Part shown: piece after piece, positions 32,611-41,304 of the stretch
How positions within the stretch are numbered: the first letter of the stretch is position 1
How the letters are laid out: the number at the start of each line of letters is the position of its first letter
Translations under genes and position numbers: made by a program
Origin: Arthrobacter nitrophenolicus
Lineage (GTDB): Bacteria > Actinomycetota > Actinomycetes > Actinomycetales > Micrococcaceae
Reading direction: 5' to 3'
DNA length: 64,000 nt
Assembly: GCF_000332815.1 (NCBI RefSeq)
Contig: NZ_AOFD01000010.1
Location: 1-64,000 of the forward strand
Notes under the pieces: model-generated
The model's database searches: none
What the model was told of the DNA's origin: nothing
The model's input: only the letters and a program-made list of their open reading frames with translations

Positions 32611-32630
32611 ATAGTTGACTCTTCAACTAT
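32611..32630. promoter_or_regulatory. Inverted-repeat operator before the DoxX gene
   Basis: The perfect repeat ATAGTTGA-ctct-TCAACTAT lies 21 bp before the DoxX start. Its form suits a winged-helix repressor of the MarR or HxlR type. No such regulator is next to it. Confidence 0.55.
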
Positions 32631-32651
32631 TCCTCCTGAAGACTGGAAAGC

Positions 32652-33086
32652 ATGAACCAGCCCCGACTTACCACTACTGCCCTCACCACCCTGCGCATCG
32701 TCCTCGGCTTTCTCTTCGCAGCCCATGGCTGGCAGAAGTTTTCCGAATGGACTATCGCCGGCACCCAGGCCTCCTTCGCCAAGATGGGCGTGCCCGCAGC
32801 AGAGATCGCAGCCCCGGCAGTGGCCGTGCTCGAACTCGCCGGTGGCATTGCCCTGATTCTGGGCATCCTCACCCGGGTGGTTGCCGCCCTCCTGGCCCTC
32901 GACATGCTGGGCGCACTCTTCCTGGTGCACGCGTCCGCGGGTGTCTTTGCCGCGAACGGCGGCTTCGAACTGGTGCTGCTGCTGGCAGCGGCCGCCTTCG
33001 CACTGGCGCTCACCGGAGCCGGCCGCCTTTCGGTGGACCGGGCCCTCTTCGGCCGCGGCAATTCCAAGCTGGCTGTCCTCGCGTAA
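32652..33086 (+). CDS. DoxX-family membrane protein
   Basis: A 144-residue four-helix membrane protein of the DoxX type: TTLRIVLGFLFAAHGWQKFSEW in helix 1, MGVPAAEIAAPAVAVLELAGGIALILG and LLALDMLGALFLVHASAGVFAANGGFELVLLL. DoxX proteins are linked to thiol and oxidative stress, sometimes as a membrane complex with SodA and SseA in mycobacteria. A perfect inverted repeat lies directly upstream, suggesting control by a repressor that responds to redox or electrophile stress. Confidence 0.87.
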   Translation: MNQPRLTTTALTTLRIVLGFLFAAHGWQKFSEWTIAGTQASFAKMGVPAAEIAAPAVAVLELAGGIALILGILTRVVAALLALDMLGALFLVHASAGVFAANGGFELVLLLAAAAFALALTGAGRLSVDRALFGRGNSKLAVLA

Positions 33087-33106
33087 CAGAAACTCGGAAA
33101 GCCAGC

Positions 33107-33152
33107 GCCCGACGGCGGCCGCGCACTCTGGGCCCGGCCGCCGTCGGGCATT
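33107..33152 (+). terminator. Terminator after the DoxX gene
   Basis: A perfect 14-bp stem GCCCGACGGCGGCC / GGCCGCCGTCGGGC with a 15-base loop is followed by ATTT. Confidence 0.8.
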
Positions 33153-33223
33153 TAACCAAACGGATCTGATGCCATTTACCAACAAATTCGAACAGCAAAT
33201 ATCACTATCGCGCGGGAAAGATC

Positions 33224-33239
33224 GGGAAAACGCTTGCCC
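33224..33239. promoter_or_regulatory. LacI-type operator in the leader of the rhamnogalacturonan enzyme gene
   Basis: GGGAAAACGCTTGCCC has the central A-CG-C-TT core of LacI/GalR operators (consensus about TGAAAACGCTTTCA) and 6 of 8 palindromic pairs. It lies 198 bp before the start codon, in a 284-bp leader (33153-33436) with no other gene. A sugar-responsive repressor is the likely reader. Confidence 0.5.
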
Positions 33240-33436
33240 TTCCCCCCGGCAAGCTGATAAACCATGGTGAGTGCAGCGTGCGAGCTGCATCACCCGCACC
33301 CAGGTCTCAGCCTCTTCACCGGTTCCCTTTCGGGATCCACCTTCGATTGCAGCAAGCACCCTTCAGCGGACGCGCTGCTTTTGAATCGTTACAACCGACC
33401 GGGCTGCGTTGCCACCGCTCATCGAAGGAGATGTCC

Positions 33437-36400
33437 GTGAACCAACCCCCGCAACCCATCCCTCCCACCCTGGAAGACCCGCCGCGCCGACGACGGCTGG
33501 CCGCTTCCGGTGCCAGGGCTGCCACTGCAGCCATCGCCTCGGCGGCGATAGCCTTCACCGGCCTTCCCGCCGTCCAGGCGGACACTGCCCTGCCGCCTGC
33601 GGGAAGCGGATTCAAGTTCGACTTTGGTCCCGGTGCTACGGCCGCCGGCTACACGCACGTGGATGCAGGCACGCAGTACTCCGCAGCAGGAAAGTTCGGC
33701 TTCACGGACACCTCAGCCACCTCCGGGGCGGACCGCGGCACCGGCGACGCCCTGCGTTCGGACTTTGTCCAGGCCCAGGGCAGCACCTTCCTCGTGGACC
33801 TTCCGAACGGCGATTACACCGTCAAGCTGATAGCGGGCGATGCCACGGAAGCAACCAACATCGCCATCACGGCCGAGAAGATGGCCAAGGTCCAGCTCAC
33901 GGACAAGCCTGCCGGCCAGTACCTGGAAATGGAGTTCCCCATTTCGCTGGTGGACGGCCAGCTGAACCTCGACTTCAGCGGCACGGCCGCCAAGATCAAC
34001 TCGCTGGTCATCGCTGCGCGGGCCCCCCGCACCGCCACCACCGATCCCGGCGTCTACCTTGCGGGCGACTCCACGGTCCAGACCTACGATCCCGGCTACG
34101 TCCCGCAGGCAGGCTGGGGCCAGATGATCGACCGCTACTTTGACGGCGCCGTGACCTTCCGCAACCACGCCATCGGCGGACGGAGCTCCAAGAACTTCAT
34201 CAGCCAGGGGCGCCTGGACGAAATCCTCCGCGTCATCAATCCCGGCGACTACCTGATGGTCCAGTTCGGCCACAATGACGCCACTATCGGCGTGGATGAC
34301 CGGTACGCGTCGCCCGCCGACTACAAGGAGTACCTCCGCACTTACGTCCACGGTGCCCGCCAGCGCGGTGCGACCCCCATCCTGGTGACGCCGGTGGGCC
34401 GCCGTGACTACGACGAGGCCACAGGCAAGTTCCGCGTCAGCTTCCCCGAATACGTCGCCAAGATGCAGGAGCTTGCCGCAGAGGAAAGCGTGCCACTGGT
34501 GGACCTCTCCGCTTCCAGCCGTGCGTACTACGACCAGATCGGCCCCGAGGACACCAAGTCGGTCTTCCTCCACGTCGATGCCGGCGTCTACCCCAACCGG
34601 CCCACCGGCACCGTGGACAACACCCACTTCCAGGAGTACGGCGCCATCCAGATCGCCCGCCTGGTCGCAGGCGGGGTGAAGGGCCTGAACCTGCCCCTGG
34701 CCACGCGCGTCCGCGAGGTGGCGCCGCCGTCGTCCGTTCCCGCCAAGCCGCAGGGCCTGGTGGCGGGCAGCATCTCCAATGCCGGGGCACTGCTCAAGTG
34801 GCAGCCGGTGGAAGGTGCCGACATCTACAAGGTGTACCGCAAGCTGGCGGACGAGCCGGATACCGCCTACAAACTCGCCACTACCGCCACTGTTCCCACC
34901 GCCAACCTGGCCGGTCTTGCCGAAGGCACGGCCTACAGCGTGCGGGTGGCCGCCATGAACGGCAAGGGCCTGTCCGAGCCCAGCGACGCCCTGGCCCTGA
35001 CCACCAAGAAGGCGAAGTACAAGTTCGACTTCGGTCCGGTGGGGGCGCCGGTGGAAGCCGGCTACACCGAGGTGAACCGGACCATGGCGTACACGCCGGA
35101 GCGGACGTTCGGCTTCAAGGACACCTCCGTCCTCAGCGACCGCGACCGCGGCGCCGTGACCAGCAACCTCCTCCGGGACTTCGTCCTGAGCGGCAGCAGC
35201 TTCGAATTCCGGCTGGACGTCCCCAACGGCACCTACGCACTGAAGACGTACCACAGCGACTGGATCGGCTCCACCCGGACGGACGTTGCTGCCGAAGGCA
35301 TCCCGTTCGGCCAGGTGTCCTCCGGAAAAGAATCCTCTGCCACCAAGATCATCAACCAGGTCCTGGTCTCCGACGGACAGCTGAACCTGGCCATCAGCGG
35401 ATCGGGCCAGCGGCTCAACGGCCTGGAGGTCACCCCGCTGCTGGTGGGGCCCACCAACCTGCGCACCACCGCCGTGAACGCCGCAGGCGACCCCGCCACC
35501 GTGGATCTGGCCTGGGATCCGGTGGACGACGCCGCGAGCTACAAGGTTTTCCGCCAGGCCTCTTTTGAGGCCGACCCGCAGCTGGTGGCCGATCACGTGA
35601 CGGCTCCGGCCTTCCAGGACACCACCGCTTTCCCGGGGCTCACGTACAAGTACTTCGTGACGGCGCTGGACAGCACCGGCCTCGAGTCGGTCCGCTCCAA
35701 CACCGCGGAGACCGCGCTGGTTGACCCCGCGACCCCGGTCCCCGCAGCCACCGGCAAGGTTGACATCAAGGCAGTGGAGAAGACCAGTGTGACCCTCAAA
35801 TGGCAGAAGGTGGCCGACGCCGCCGCCTACCAGGTCTACCGCTCCACTTCCCTGGACGGTCCGTTCGAGTACGTCGGCCGCGCCACGGAAGTGAACTTCA
35901 CCGACTACACCGTGCTGACCACCATCAAGTACTACTACCGCGTGATCACCGTCAACAAGGGCGGTGAGTCCGCCCCCTCCCCCGTGATCGGCACGGAGAA
36001 GGTCACGGTGGTCAACCGGCAGATGGAGCAGATTGACCGTGCTCCCGTGGCGCTCCTGACCGAGGGCGGTGTACGACTAGGCTGGCGCATGCTGGGCCTG
36101 GACCCGGAGCAGATCGGGTTCCATGTGATCCGCGACGGCGTACAGCTCACCGGGGAGCCCATCCGCAACAGCACCACCTTCCTTGACCTGGCGGGGACGG
36201 CTGCTTCCCGCTACGCCATCAAGGCCGTTGGTGCCGGTGCCGACCAGCTGACCGCGGAGTTCACGCCGCTGGCGCAGGACTACCTGGCGGTGAAGCTGGA
36301 CAAGCCGGCTGACGACTACACCAAGGACGGGCAGCCCTACACCTACTCCGCCGGTGACGCGAGCGTCGCGGACCTGGACGGGGACGGCACGTACGAAATC

Positions 36401-37831
36401 ATCCAGATGTGGTCCCCGTCCAATTCCAAGGACAACTCGCAGGCGGGCTACACCGGCACCGTCTACGTGGATGCCTACCGGATGGATGGCACCAGGCTCT
36501 GGCGGATCAACATGGGACCGAACATCCGTGCCGGCGCGCACTACACCCAGCTCCTGGCATACGACTTCGACGGCGACGGCAAGGCCGAGGTGGCCATGAA
36601 GACCGCGGACGGAACCCGTGACGGCGCCGGAACGGTCATCGGCAACGCCGGCGCCGACTACCGCAACAGCAGCGGCTACGTGCTCACCGGCCCGGAATTC
36701 CTCACCGTCTTCCATGGTGCCACCGGCACCGTGATGGACACCGTGGCCTATGACCCGCCCCGCGGGGATGTGGGGGCATGGGGAGATACCTACGGCAACC
36801 GCGTGGACCGGTTCCTGGGTGCCGTGGCCTACCTGGACGGGGAGCGCCCGTCCATGATGTTCAGCCGCGGCTACTACACCCGTGCAGTCCTGGCGGCGTA
36901 CGACCTTGTGGGCGGCAAGATCACCAAACGCTGGATCTTCGACTCTGACGCCAGCGGCACGCAGTACCGCGGGCAGGGCAACCACAACATGTCCGTCGCC
37001 GACGTGGACGCGGACGGCAAGGACGAGTTCGTCTTCGGTTCCATGACGATCGACGACAACGGCAAGCCGCTCTACACCACCGGCCTGGGCCACGGCGACG
37101 CCATCCACACCAGCGATTTCGACCCGTCCCGCCCGGGGCTGGAGACCTTTGCAGCCCACGAGGACATGGGATCCAGCGGCAACCGGGGCGCCACCTTCCG
37201 CGACTCGAAGACCGGTGCGGTCCTGTGGAGCATCCCTGCCGTGAAGGACACCGGCCGGGCGGCGATGGGCGACATCGATCCCCGGCACCCCGGCGCCGAG
37301 GGCTGGGCCATCGGCGGGGACGCCGCCTGGAACTCCCCCGTCGGCCAGCTCCGCTCCGCCAAGGGGGAGCTGATCGCCGAGAAGATTCCGGCCGCCAACT
37401 TCCTGGCCTGGTGGGACGGGGACCTGCTCCGCGAAATCGTCGACCACGACTGGGACGCCACCACAAGCACCGGCACGCCCAGCATCGCCAAGTGGAACTG
37501 GCAGGCCGCAGCAAGCGAACGGCTGCTGACCGCAACCGGCGCAAAGTCGAACAACAGCACCAAGGGAACGCCTGCCATCCAGGCCGATCTGCTGGGTGAC
37601 TGGCGGGAGGAAATTGCCTGGCCTTCTGCTGACAGCACCGAGCTGCGGATCTACACCACCACGGCGGGCACGGACGTCCGGCTCCGGACCCTGATGCACG
37701 ATCCGGTGTACCGCCTGTCGGTGGCGCGGGAGAACGTCTCCTACAACCAGCCGCCGCACCCGGGCTTCTTCATGGGTGTTGGAATGGAACTTCCCGCCCA
37801 GCCGGATATCGTGTACACCCGGGCCGGCTAG
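33437..37831 (+). CDS. Secreted rhamnogalacturonan acetylesterase - PL11 rhamnogalacturonan lyase fusion
   Basis: The 1464-residue product starts at GTG 33437, six bases after GAAGGAG. Domains in order: a signal peptide with RRRR before the core (cut after VQA, about 48); a malectin-like module (FKFDFGPG, 59-195); an SGNH esterase (about 203-420) with Ser212 in AGDSTV, Gly in AIGGRS, Asn280 in FGHND, and Asp394/His397 in DNTHFQ; a fibronectin III domain (435-525); a second malectin-like module (YKFDFGPV, 530-690); two more fibronectin III domains (about 695-885); and a PL11 lyase domain (about 890-1464) with VADLDGDGTYEIIQMW and DFDGDGKAEVAMKT calcium-type loops. It should deacetylate and cleave pectin rhamnogalacturonan I. 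No other pectin genes are adjacent. Confidence 0.88.
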   Translation: MNQPPQPIPPTLEDPPRRRRLAASGARAATAAIASAAIAFTGLPAVQADTALPPAGSGFKFDFGPGATAAGYTHVDAGTQYSAAGKFGFTDTSATSGADRGTGDALRSDFVQAQGSTFLVDLPNGDYTVKLIAGDATEATNIAITAEKMAKVQLTDKPAGQYLEMEFPISLVDGQLNLDFSGTAAKINSLVIAARAPRTATTDPGVYLAGDSTVQTYDPGYVPQAGWGQMIDRYFDGAVTFRNHAIGGRSSKNFISQGRLDEILRVINPGDYLMVQFGHNDATIGVDDRYASPADYKEYLRTYVHGARQRGATPILVTPVGRRDYDEATGKFRVSFPEYVAKMQELAAEESVPLVDLSASSRAYYDQIGPEDTKSVFLHVDAGVYPNRPTGTVDNTHFQEYGAIQIARLVAGGVKGLNLPLATRVREVAPPSSVPAKPQGLVAGSISNAGALLKWQPVEGADIYKVYRKLADEPDTAYKLATTATVPTANLAGLAEGTAYSVRVAAMNGKGLSEPSDALALTTKKAKYKFDFGPVGAPVEAGYTEVNRTMAYTPERTFGFKDTSVLSDRDRGAVTSNLLRDFVLSGSSFEFRLDVPNGTYALKTYHSDWIGSTRTDVAAEGIPFGQVSSGKESSATKIINQVLVSDGQLNLAISGSGQRLNGLEVTPLLVGPTNLRTTAVNAAGDPATVDLAWDPVDDAASYKVFRQASFEADPQLVADHVTAPAFQDTTAFPGLTYKYFVTALDSTGLESVRSNTAETALVDPATPVPAATGKVDIKAVEKTSVTLKWQKVADAAAYQVYRSTSLDGPFEYVGRATEVNFTDYTVLTTIKYYYRVITVNKGGESAPSPVIGTEKVTVVNRQMEQIDRAPVALLTEGGVRLGWRMLGLDPEQIGFHVIRDGVQLTGEPIRNSTTFLDLAGTAASRYAIKAVGAGADQLTAEFTPLAQDYLAVKLDKPADDYTKDGQPYTYSAGDASVADLDGDGTYEIIQMWSPSNSKDNSQAGYTGTVYVDAYRMDGTRLWRINMGPNIRAGAHYTQLLAYDFDGDGKAEVAMKTADGTRDGAGTVIGNAGADYRNSSGYVLTGPEFLTVFHGATGTVMDTVAYDPPRGDVGAWGDTYGNRVDRFLGAVAYLDGERPSMMFSRGYYTRAVLAAYDLVGGKITKRWIFDSDASGTQYRGQGNHNMSVADVDADGKDEFVFGSMTIDDNGKPLYTTGLGHGDAIHTSDFDPSRPGLETFAAHEDMGSSGNRGATFRDSKTGAVLWSIPAVKDTGRAAMGDIDPRHPGAEGWAIGGDAAWNSPVGQLRSAKGELIAEKIPAANFLAWWDGDLLREIVDHDWDATTSTGTPSIAKWNWQAAASERLLTATGAKSNNSTKGTPAIQADLLGDWREEIAWPSADSTELRIYTTTAGTDVRLRTLMHDPVYRLSVARENVSYNQPPHPGFFMGVGMELPAQPDIVYTRAG

Positions 37832-37845
37832 GGGATTCCCGCAAT

Positions 37846-37880
37846 GCTGCCCCGCCCGCCTTTCCGGCGGGCGGGGCAGC
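37846..37880 (+). terminator. Terminator after the rhamnogalacturonan enzyme
   Basis: A perfect 15-bp stem GCTGCCCCGCCCGCC / GGCGGGCGGGGCAGC with a TTTCC loop is followed by GTTGTGTTTC. Confidence 0.85.
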
Positions 37881-37921
37881 GTTGTGTTTCACCCCAACCC
37901 GCCGGTAACCCGGGGCGTCAG

Positions 37922-37927
37922 TATGAT
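37922..37927 (+). promoter_or_regulatory. -10 element giving a leaderless transcript for the thioesterase
   Basis: TATGAT ends six bases before the ATG at 37934, and no ribosome binding site is present, so the mRNA probably starts at the start codon. The -35 region is weak. Confidence 0.5.
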
Positions 37928-37933
37928 CGCACC

Positions 37934-38953
37934 ATGACTGCGACCGGCACTTCGAACTCCGTGACCCTGCGCTTCCTGGCCGCCCCCACGGATGTGGGCC
38001 ACAGCGGCTCCGTGGACGCGGGGACAGTCCTGGAGTGGGTGGACAAGGCCGCCTATGCAGCGGCGGTGGGCTGGGCCAAGTCCTACTGCGTCACCGCCTA
38101 CGTCGGAAACATCCATTTCGCGGACCCCGTCAACAGCGGCGACATGGTGGAGGTGGAAGCCACCATCGTCTACACCGGCCGGTCCTCCATGCACATCCGC
38201 ACGGTGGTTTCCTCCGGCGATCCCAAGGGCGGGCCCGCCACCATGCGCAGCCAGTGCATGGTCATCTTCGTGGCGGTGGGCGAGGACGGCAAACCCATCC
38301 CCGTTCAGCAGTTCGAGCCCGCCACGCCTGACGAGATCGAGCAGCGGGACCACGCCCTGGCCCGGATCAAGGTCCGGGAACAGATCGTGGAAGCTATGAA
38401 CCGGCAGGAATATACCGATGCGGGTACGGCCGAGCGGGTGACCCTGCGGTTCATGGCGGCCCCCACCGACGTGAACTGGGGCGGCAAAGTCCACGGCGGC
38501 ATTGTGATGAAGTGGATCGACGAGGCCGCCTACGTCTGCGCGTCCCGCTACTGCGGCAGGGACACAGTTGCGGTGTTCTCCGGCGGCGTCCGCTTCTACC
38601 GGCCGCTGCTGATCGGGCATGTGGTGGAGGTGGAGGCCCGGTTGGTCTACACCGGGACCAAGGGCATGCACATTGCCGTCCACGTCCGGTCCGGCGACCC
38701 CAAGGGCGGTGAGCTGAACCTCACCACCTACTGCCTCACCGTCATGGTCGCCCGCGACGCCGAGGGCAACTCCGTGCCGGTCCCCGCCTGGGTGCCAGTC
38801 AGCGATGAGGACAAGAGGCTGCACGCGCATGCGCGCGAGCTGCTGGAGATCCGGGGCACCGCCCCTGGAAACCGGCTGCCGAACCACCTGCTTGGACAGG
38901 CCGGGGCACGCCGCGCGGCCGGACAGGACGCCGGGCAGGCTGCTCCGGCCTGA
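37934..38953 (+). CDS. Acyl-CoA thioesterase with tandem hotdog domains
   Basis: The 339-residue protein consists of two hotdog domains about 155 residues apart. Each has the TLRF-AAPTD motif and a G-x-V-x2-W-D-A-Y segment (SVDAGTVLEWVDKAAYA; KVHGGIVMKWIDEAAYV), followed by SMHIRTVVSSGDPKGG and GMHIAVHVRSGDPKGG. This is the BFIT/ACOT layout of bacterial acyl-CoA thioesterases that release free fatty acids from CoA. A Pro/Ala-rich tail of about 40 residues follows. It is convergent with dnaB with only 8 bp between the two stops. Confidence 0.88.
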   Translation: MTATGTSNSVTLRFLAAPTDVGHSGSVDAGTVLEWVDKAAYAAAVGWAKSYCVTAYVGNIHFADPVNSGDMVEVEATIVYTGRSSMHIRTVVSSGDPKGGPATMRSQCMVIFVAVGEDGKPIPVQQFEPATPDEIEQRDHALARIKVREQIVEAMNRQEYTDAGTAERVTLRFMAAPTDVNWGGKVHGGIVMKWIDEAAYVCASRYCGRDTVAVFSGGVRFYRPLLIGHVVEVEARLVYTGTKGMHIAVHVRSGDPKGGELNLTTYCLTVMVARDAEGNSVPVPAWVPVSDEDKRLHAHARELLEIRGTAPGNRLPNHLLGQAGARRAAGQDAGQAAPA

Positions 38954-38961
38954 CGCCGCAG

Positions 38962-40344
38962 CTAGAAGCCGCCGCCGCCGGCGTCGGCCGCCATGTTCGC
39001 GAACCGCGAGTAGTGGCCCTGGAAGGCGACCACAATGTCCTTCGTGGGGCCGTTACGGTGCTTGGCCACCAGGATGTCCGCTTCGCCGGCGCGCGGTGAT
39101 TCCTTGTCGTAGACGTCCTCACGGTGGAGCAGGATCACCATGTCGGCGTCCTGCTCAATGGACCCTGACTCTCGAAGATCCGAAACCATGGGGCGCTTGT
39201 CCTGCCGCTGTTCAGACCCACGGTTGAGCTGGGACAGGGCAATGACGGGCACTTCGAGTTCCTTGGCGAGCAGCTTGAGCGCACGGGAGAATTCGGACAC
39301 TTCCTGCTGGCGGGACTCCACTTTCTTGCCGGAGCTCATGAGCTGCAGGTAGTCCAGGATGACGAGCTTGAGATTGTGCTGCTGCTTGAGGCGCCGGCAC
39401 TTTGCCCGGATTTCCATCAGGGACATGTTGGGGCTGTCGTCGATGAAGAGCGGAGCGTCGTTCATCCGGCCCATCGTGGTGGCGATCTTGGACCATTGCT
39501 CGTCCTTGATGGTTCCCTTGCGGAGGTCCTGCAGGCCGATGGTGGCTTCGGCCGAGAGGAGACGCATGGCGATCTCGTTGCGGCCCATTTCGAGAGAGAA
39601 CATGACGGTTGCCAGATTGTTCTTGATCGCCGCGGAACGGGCGAAGTCCAGGGCGAAGGTGGACTTACCGACGGCGGGGCGGGCAGCGATCACGATCATC
39701 TGGCCCGGGTGGAGGCCGTGGGTGAGTTCGTCAAGCTCGTAGAAGCCCGTGGGGACACCGGTCATGCCCTCACCGCGGTGGCCGGACGCCTCAATCTCGT
39801 CCACGGTGGACTCCATGACGTCCTTGAGCACCACATAGTCCTCGGCGGTCCGGCGCTCGGCCACCGCGTAGACCTCGGCCTGCGCCTGGTTGACCAGCTC
39901 CTCCACCTCGCCGTCGGAGCCATAGCCCAGCTGGACGATCTTGGTGCCGGCATTCACGAGGCGCCGCAGGACGGCGCGTTCGGCCACGATCTCGGCGTAG
40001 TACCCGGCATTGGCCGCCGTGGGAACGGTCTGGATCAGTTCATGGAGGTAGGCCGGGCCGCCGATCCTGTTGATCTCGCCACGTTTTGTCAGCTCGTCCG
40101 AGACGGTCACTGCGTCCGCGGGCTCACCCCGGCCGTAGAGGTCAATGATGGCTTCGTAGATGGTTTCGTGGGCCGGACGGTAGAAGTCCTGGCCCCGGAG
40201 GATCTCAACCACGTCGGCAATGGCATCCTTGGACAGCATCATGCCGCCAAGAACCGACTGCTCGGCGGCGATGTCCTGGGGAGGCTTTCGGCTTGAGTCT
40301 GATCCGCGGGTAGTTTCCACCGGGTCCAGTTGCGCGATTGACAA
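38962..40344 (-). CDS. dnaB: Replicative DNA helicase DnaB
   Basis: A 460-residue hexameric helicase. The N-terminal collar domain begins with PPQDIAAEQSVLGGMMLSKDAIADV. The RecA-like core has Walker A ARPAVGKSTFALDFA, Walker B LVILDYLQLM and the C-terminal DLRESGSIEQDADMVILLHRED motif. No intein is present. I choose TTG at 40344, which has GGAGG nine bases upstream and yields MSIAQLDPVETTRGSD; the frame is open ten codons further to 40374. The DnaA-box cluster upstream is described separately. Confidence 0.95.
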   Translation of the reverse strand: MSIAQLDPVETTRGSDSSRKPPQDIAAEQSVLGGMMLSKDAIADVVEILRGQDFYRPAHETIYEAIIDLYGRGEPADAVTVSDELTKRGEINRIGGPAYLHELIQTVPTAANAGYYAEIVAERAVLRRLVNAGTKIVQLGYGSDGEVEELVNQAQAEVYAVAERRTAEDYVVLKDVMESTVDEIEASGHRGEGMTGVPTGFYELDELTHGLHPGQMIVIAARPAVGKSTFALDFARSAAIKNNLATVMFSLEMGRNEIAMRLLSAEATIGLQDLRKGTIKDEQWSKIATTMGRMNDAPLFIDDSPNMSLMEIRAKCRRLKQQHNLKLVILDYLQLMSSGKKVESRQQEVSEFSRALKLLAKELEVPVIALSQLNRGSEQRQDKRPMVSDLRESGSIEQDADMVILLHREDVYDKESPRAGEADILVAKHRNGPTKDIVVAFQGHYSRFANMAADAGGGGF

Positions 40345-40500
40345 AGCTGCCGTCCTCCATTTGTACCGGGACATGGATTGCCCGGTGGTTACTGTCCTGT
40401 CTGAGGCTCACCCGGAAAAGTCCGTGCCCAGCCACCTGTCCAGTTCTACCGGCGGGGTCCGACAATGCTGCCGCCACCCCGAAAGCACATGATCCGGGAG

Positions 40501-40981
40501 TTATCCCCACTGTCCACAGGTTTTCCACAGAGGCCTCTCCTGAGGACAGTCATGGGCCGCGGCGTGGAGTGTGAACACCCGGCTGCCGGAGCCATTTCCT
40601 GCCCTCACAACAGGTACTCCGCTACGCTAGCCCCCCGAGCCCCGGCCGCAAAGCCGGAAGGCCTGGGCGGCTGTGGATAACCTGTGCACTAAGCGGCATA
40701 GCTTGTGCACAGCCTGTGTGAAAGCCTGTGGAAAGAAAAAAACTTTTGCCTGCTATCGGGCTCTGACCTGCGGAAACAGCACATTAAGACTGTGGAGTAA
40801 ATATTTCTTCTGTGGAATTTCATCCACAGGGTCTTTCCCTTCCGCTGGGCCAGGGGGTGGCTAAACGGCTCAAGTGACCCATGCCATGGGCAGGGAGTGG
40901 GACTTCTCATATTCCCCCTGCAGCGACTGCGACGAATGCCAGCCACGCTGTATGCGCACGCGTGAATATTGCTGTGGATAA
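40501..40981. promoter_or_regulatory. DnaA-box cluster upstream of dnaB
   Basis: The region holds two perfect DnaA boxes (TTATCCACA, both on the minus strand, at 40672-40680 and 40973-40981). It also has near matches: TTATCCCCA (40501), CTGTCCACA (40510), TTTTCCACA (40521), CTTTCCACA (minus, 40727), TACTCCACA (minus, 40791) and TCATCCACA (40820). Between them lies an unusually AT-rich stretch (about 40728-40830: AAAGAAAAAAACTTTTG and TAAATATTTCTTCTG). It fills the gene-free gap of 662 bp between dnaB and the gene at 41007. It resembles a small origin-like region or a DnaA-titrating or regulatory site. Confidence 0.65.
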
Positions 40982-41006
40982 CGTGGATCTGGCATAAGCT
41001 CTAAGT

Positions 41007-41291
41007 ATGGGCGAACTGCTGCTGGTGCTTCTGCCGGCAATTGTCCTGGTGGCGCTCATCTGGGGTCTCTTCACGGCTCTGAGCCCGCGGGACTCCGGCA
41101 TCTCCGACGCGGAAAAATACCAGCGCGACCTTGCCGAACGCTCAGCCCGGCATTACGCAGCCCAGGTTGAAGCGGCAACCGCCGCCCGCGCCCGGCTGGA
41201 GGCGAAGACGCGCCCCAGCCAAAACGCGCAGCAGCATATCCAGCAGCAGGACGCAGGCAAACAGATCTGGCACCGGCCAGGAAACATATAG
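41007..41291 (+). CDS. Small single-pass membrane protein
   Basis: The 94-residue product begins with a membrane helix (LLLVLLPAIVLVALIWGLFTAL) and has a basic, Gln/Ala-rich cytoplasmic helix (AEKYQRDLAERSARHYAAQVEAATAARARLEAKTR as a likely coiled coil). There is no ribosome binding site; a TAAGCT element six bases before the ATG suggests a leaderless mRNA. Function unknown. It may be co-transcribed with the next gene, 13 bp away. Confidence 0.65.
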   Translation: MGELLLVLLPAIVLVALIWGLFTALSPRDSGISDAEKYQRDLAERSARHYAAQVEAATAARARLEAKTRPSQNAQQHIQQQDAGKQIWHRPGNI

Positions 41292-41304
41292 AAGGCTAAG
41301 AACA

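Noticed and set aside
40501-40981. The chromosomal oriC itself
   Set aside because: dnaA, dnaN and rpmH are not present; I keep it as an origin-like cluster only.
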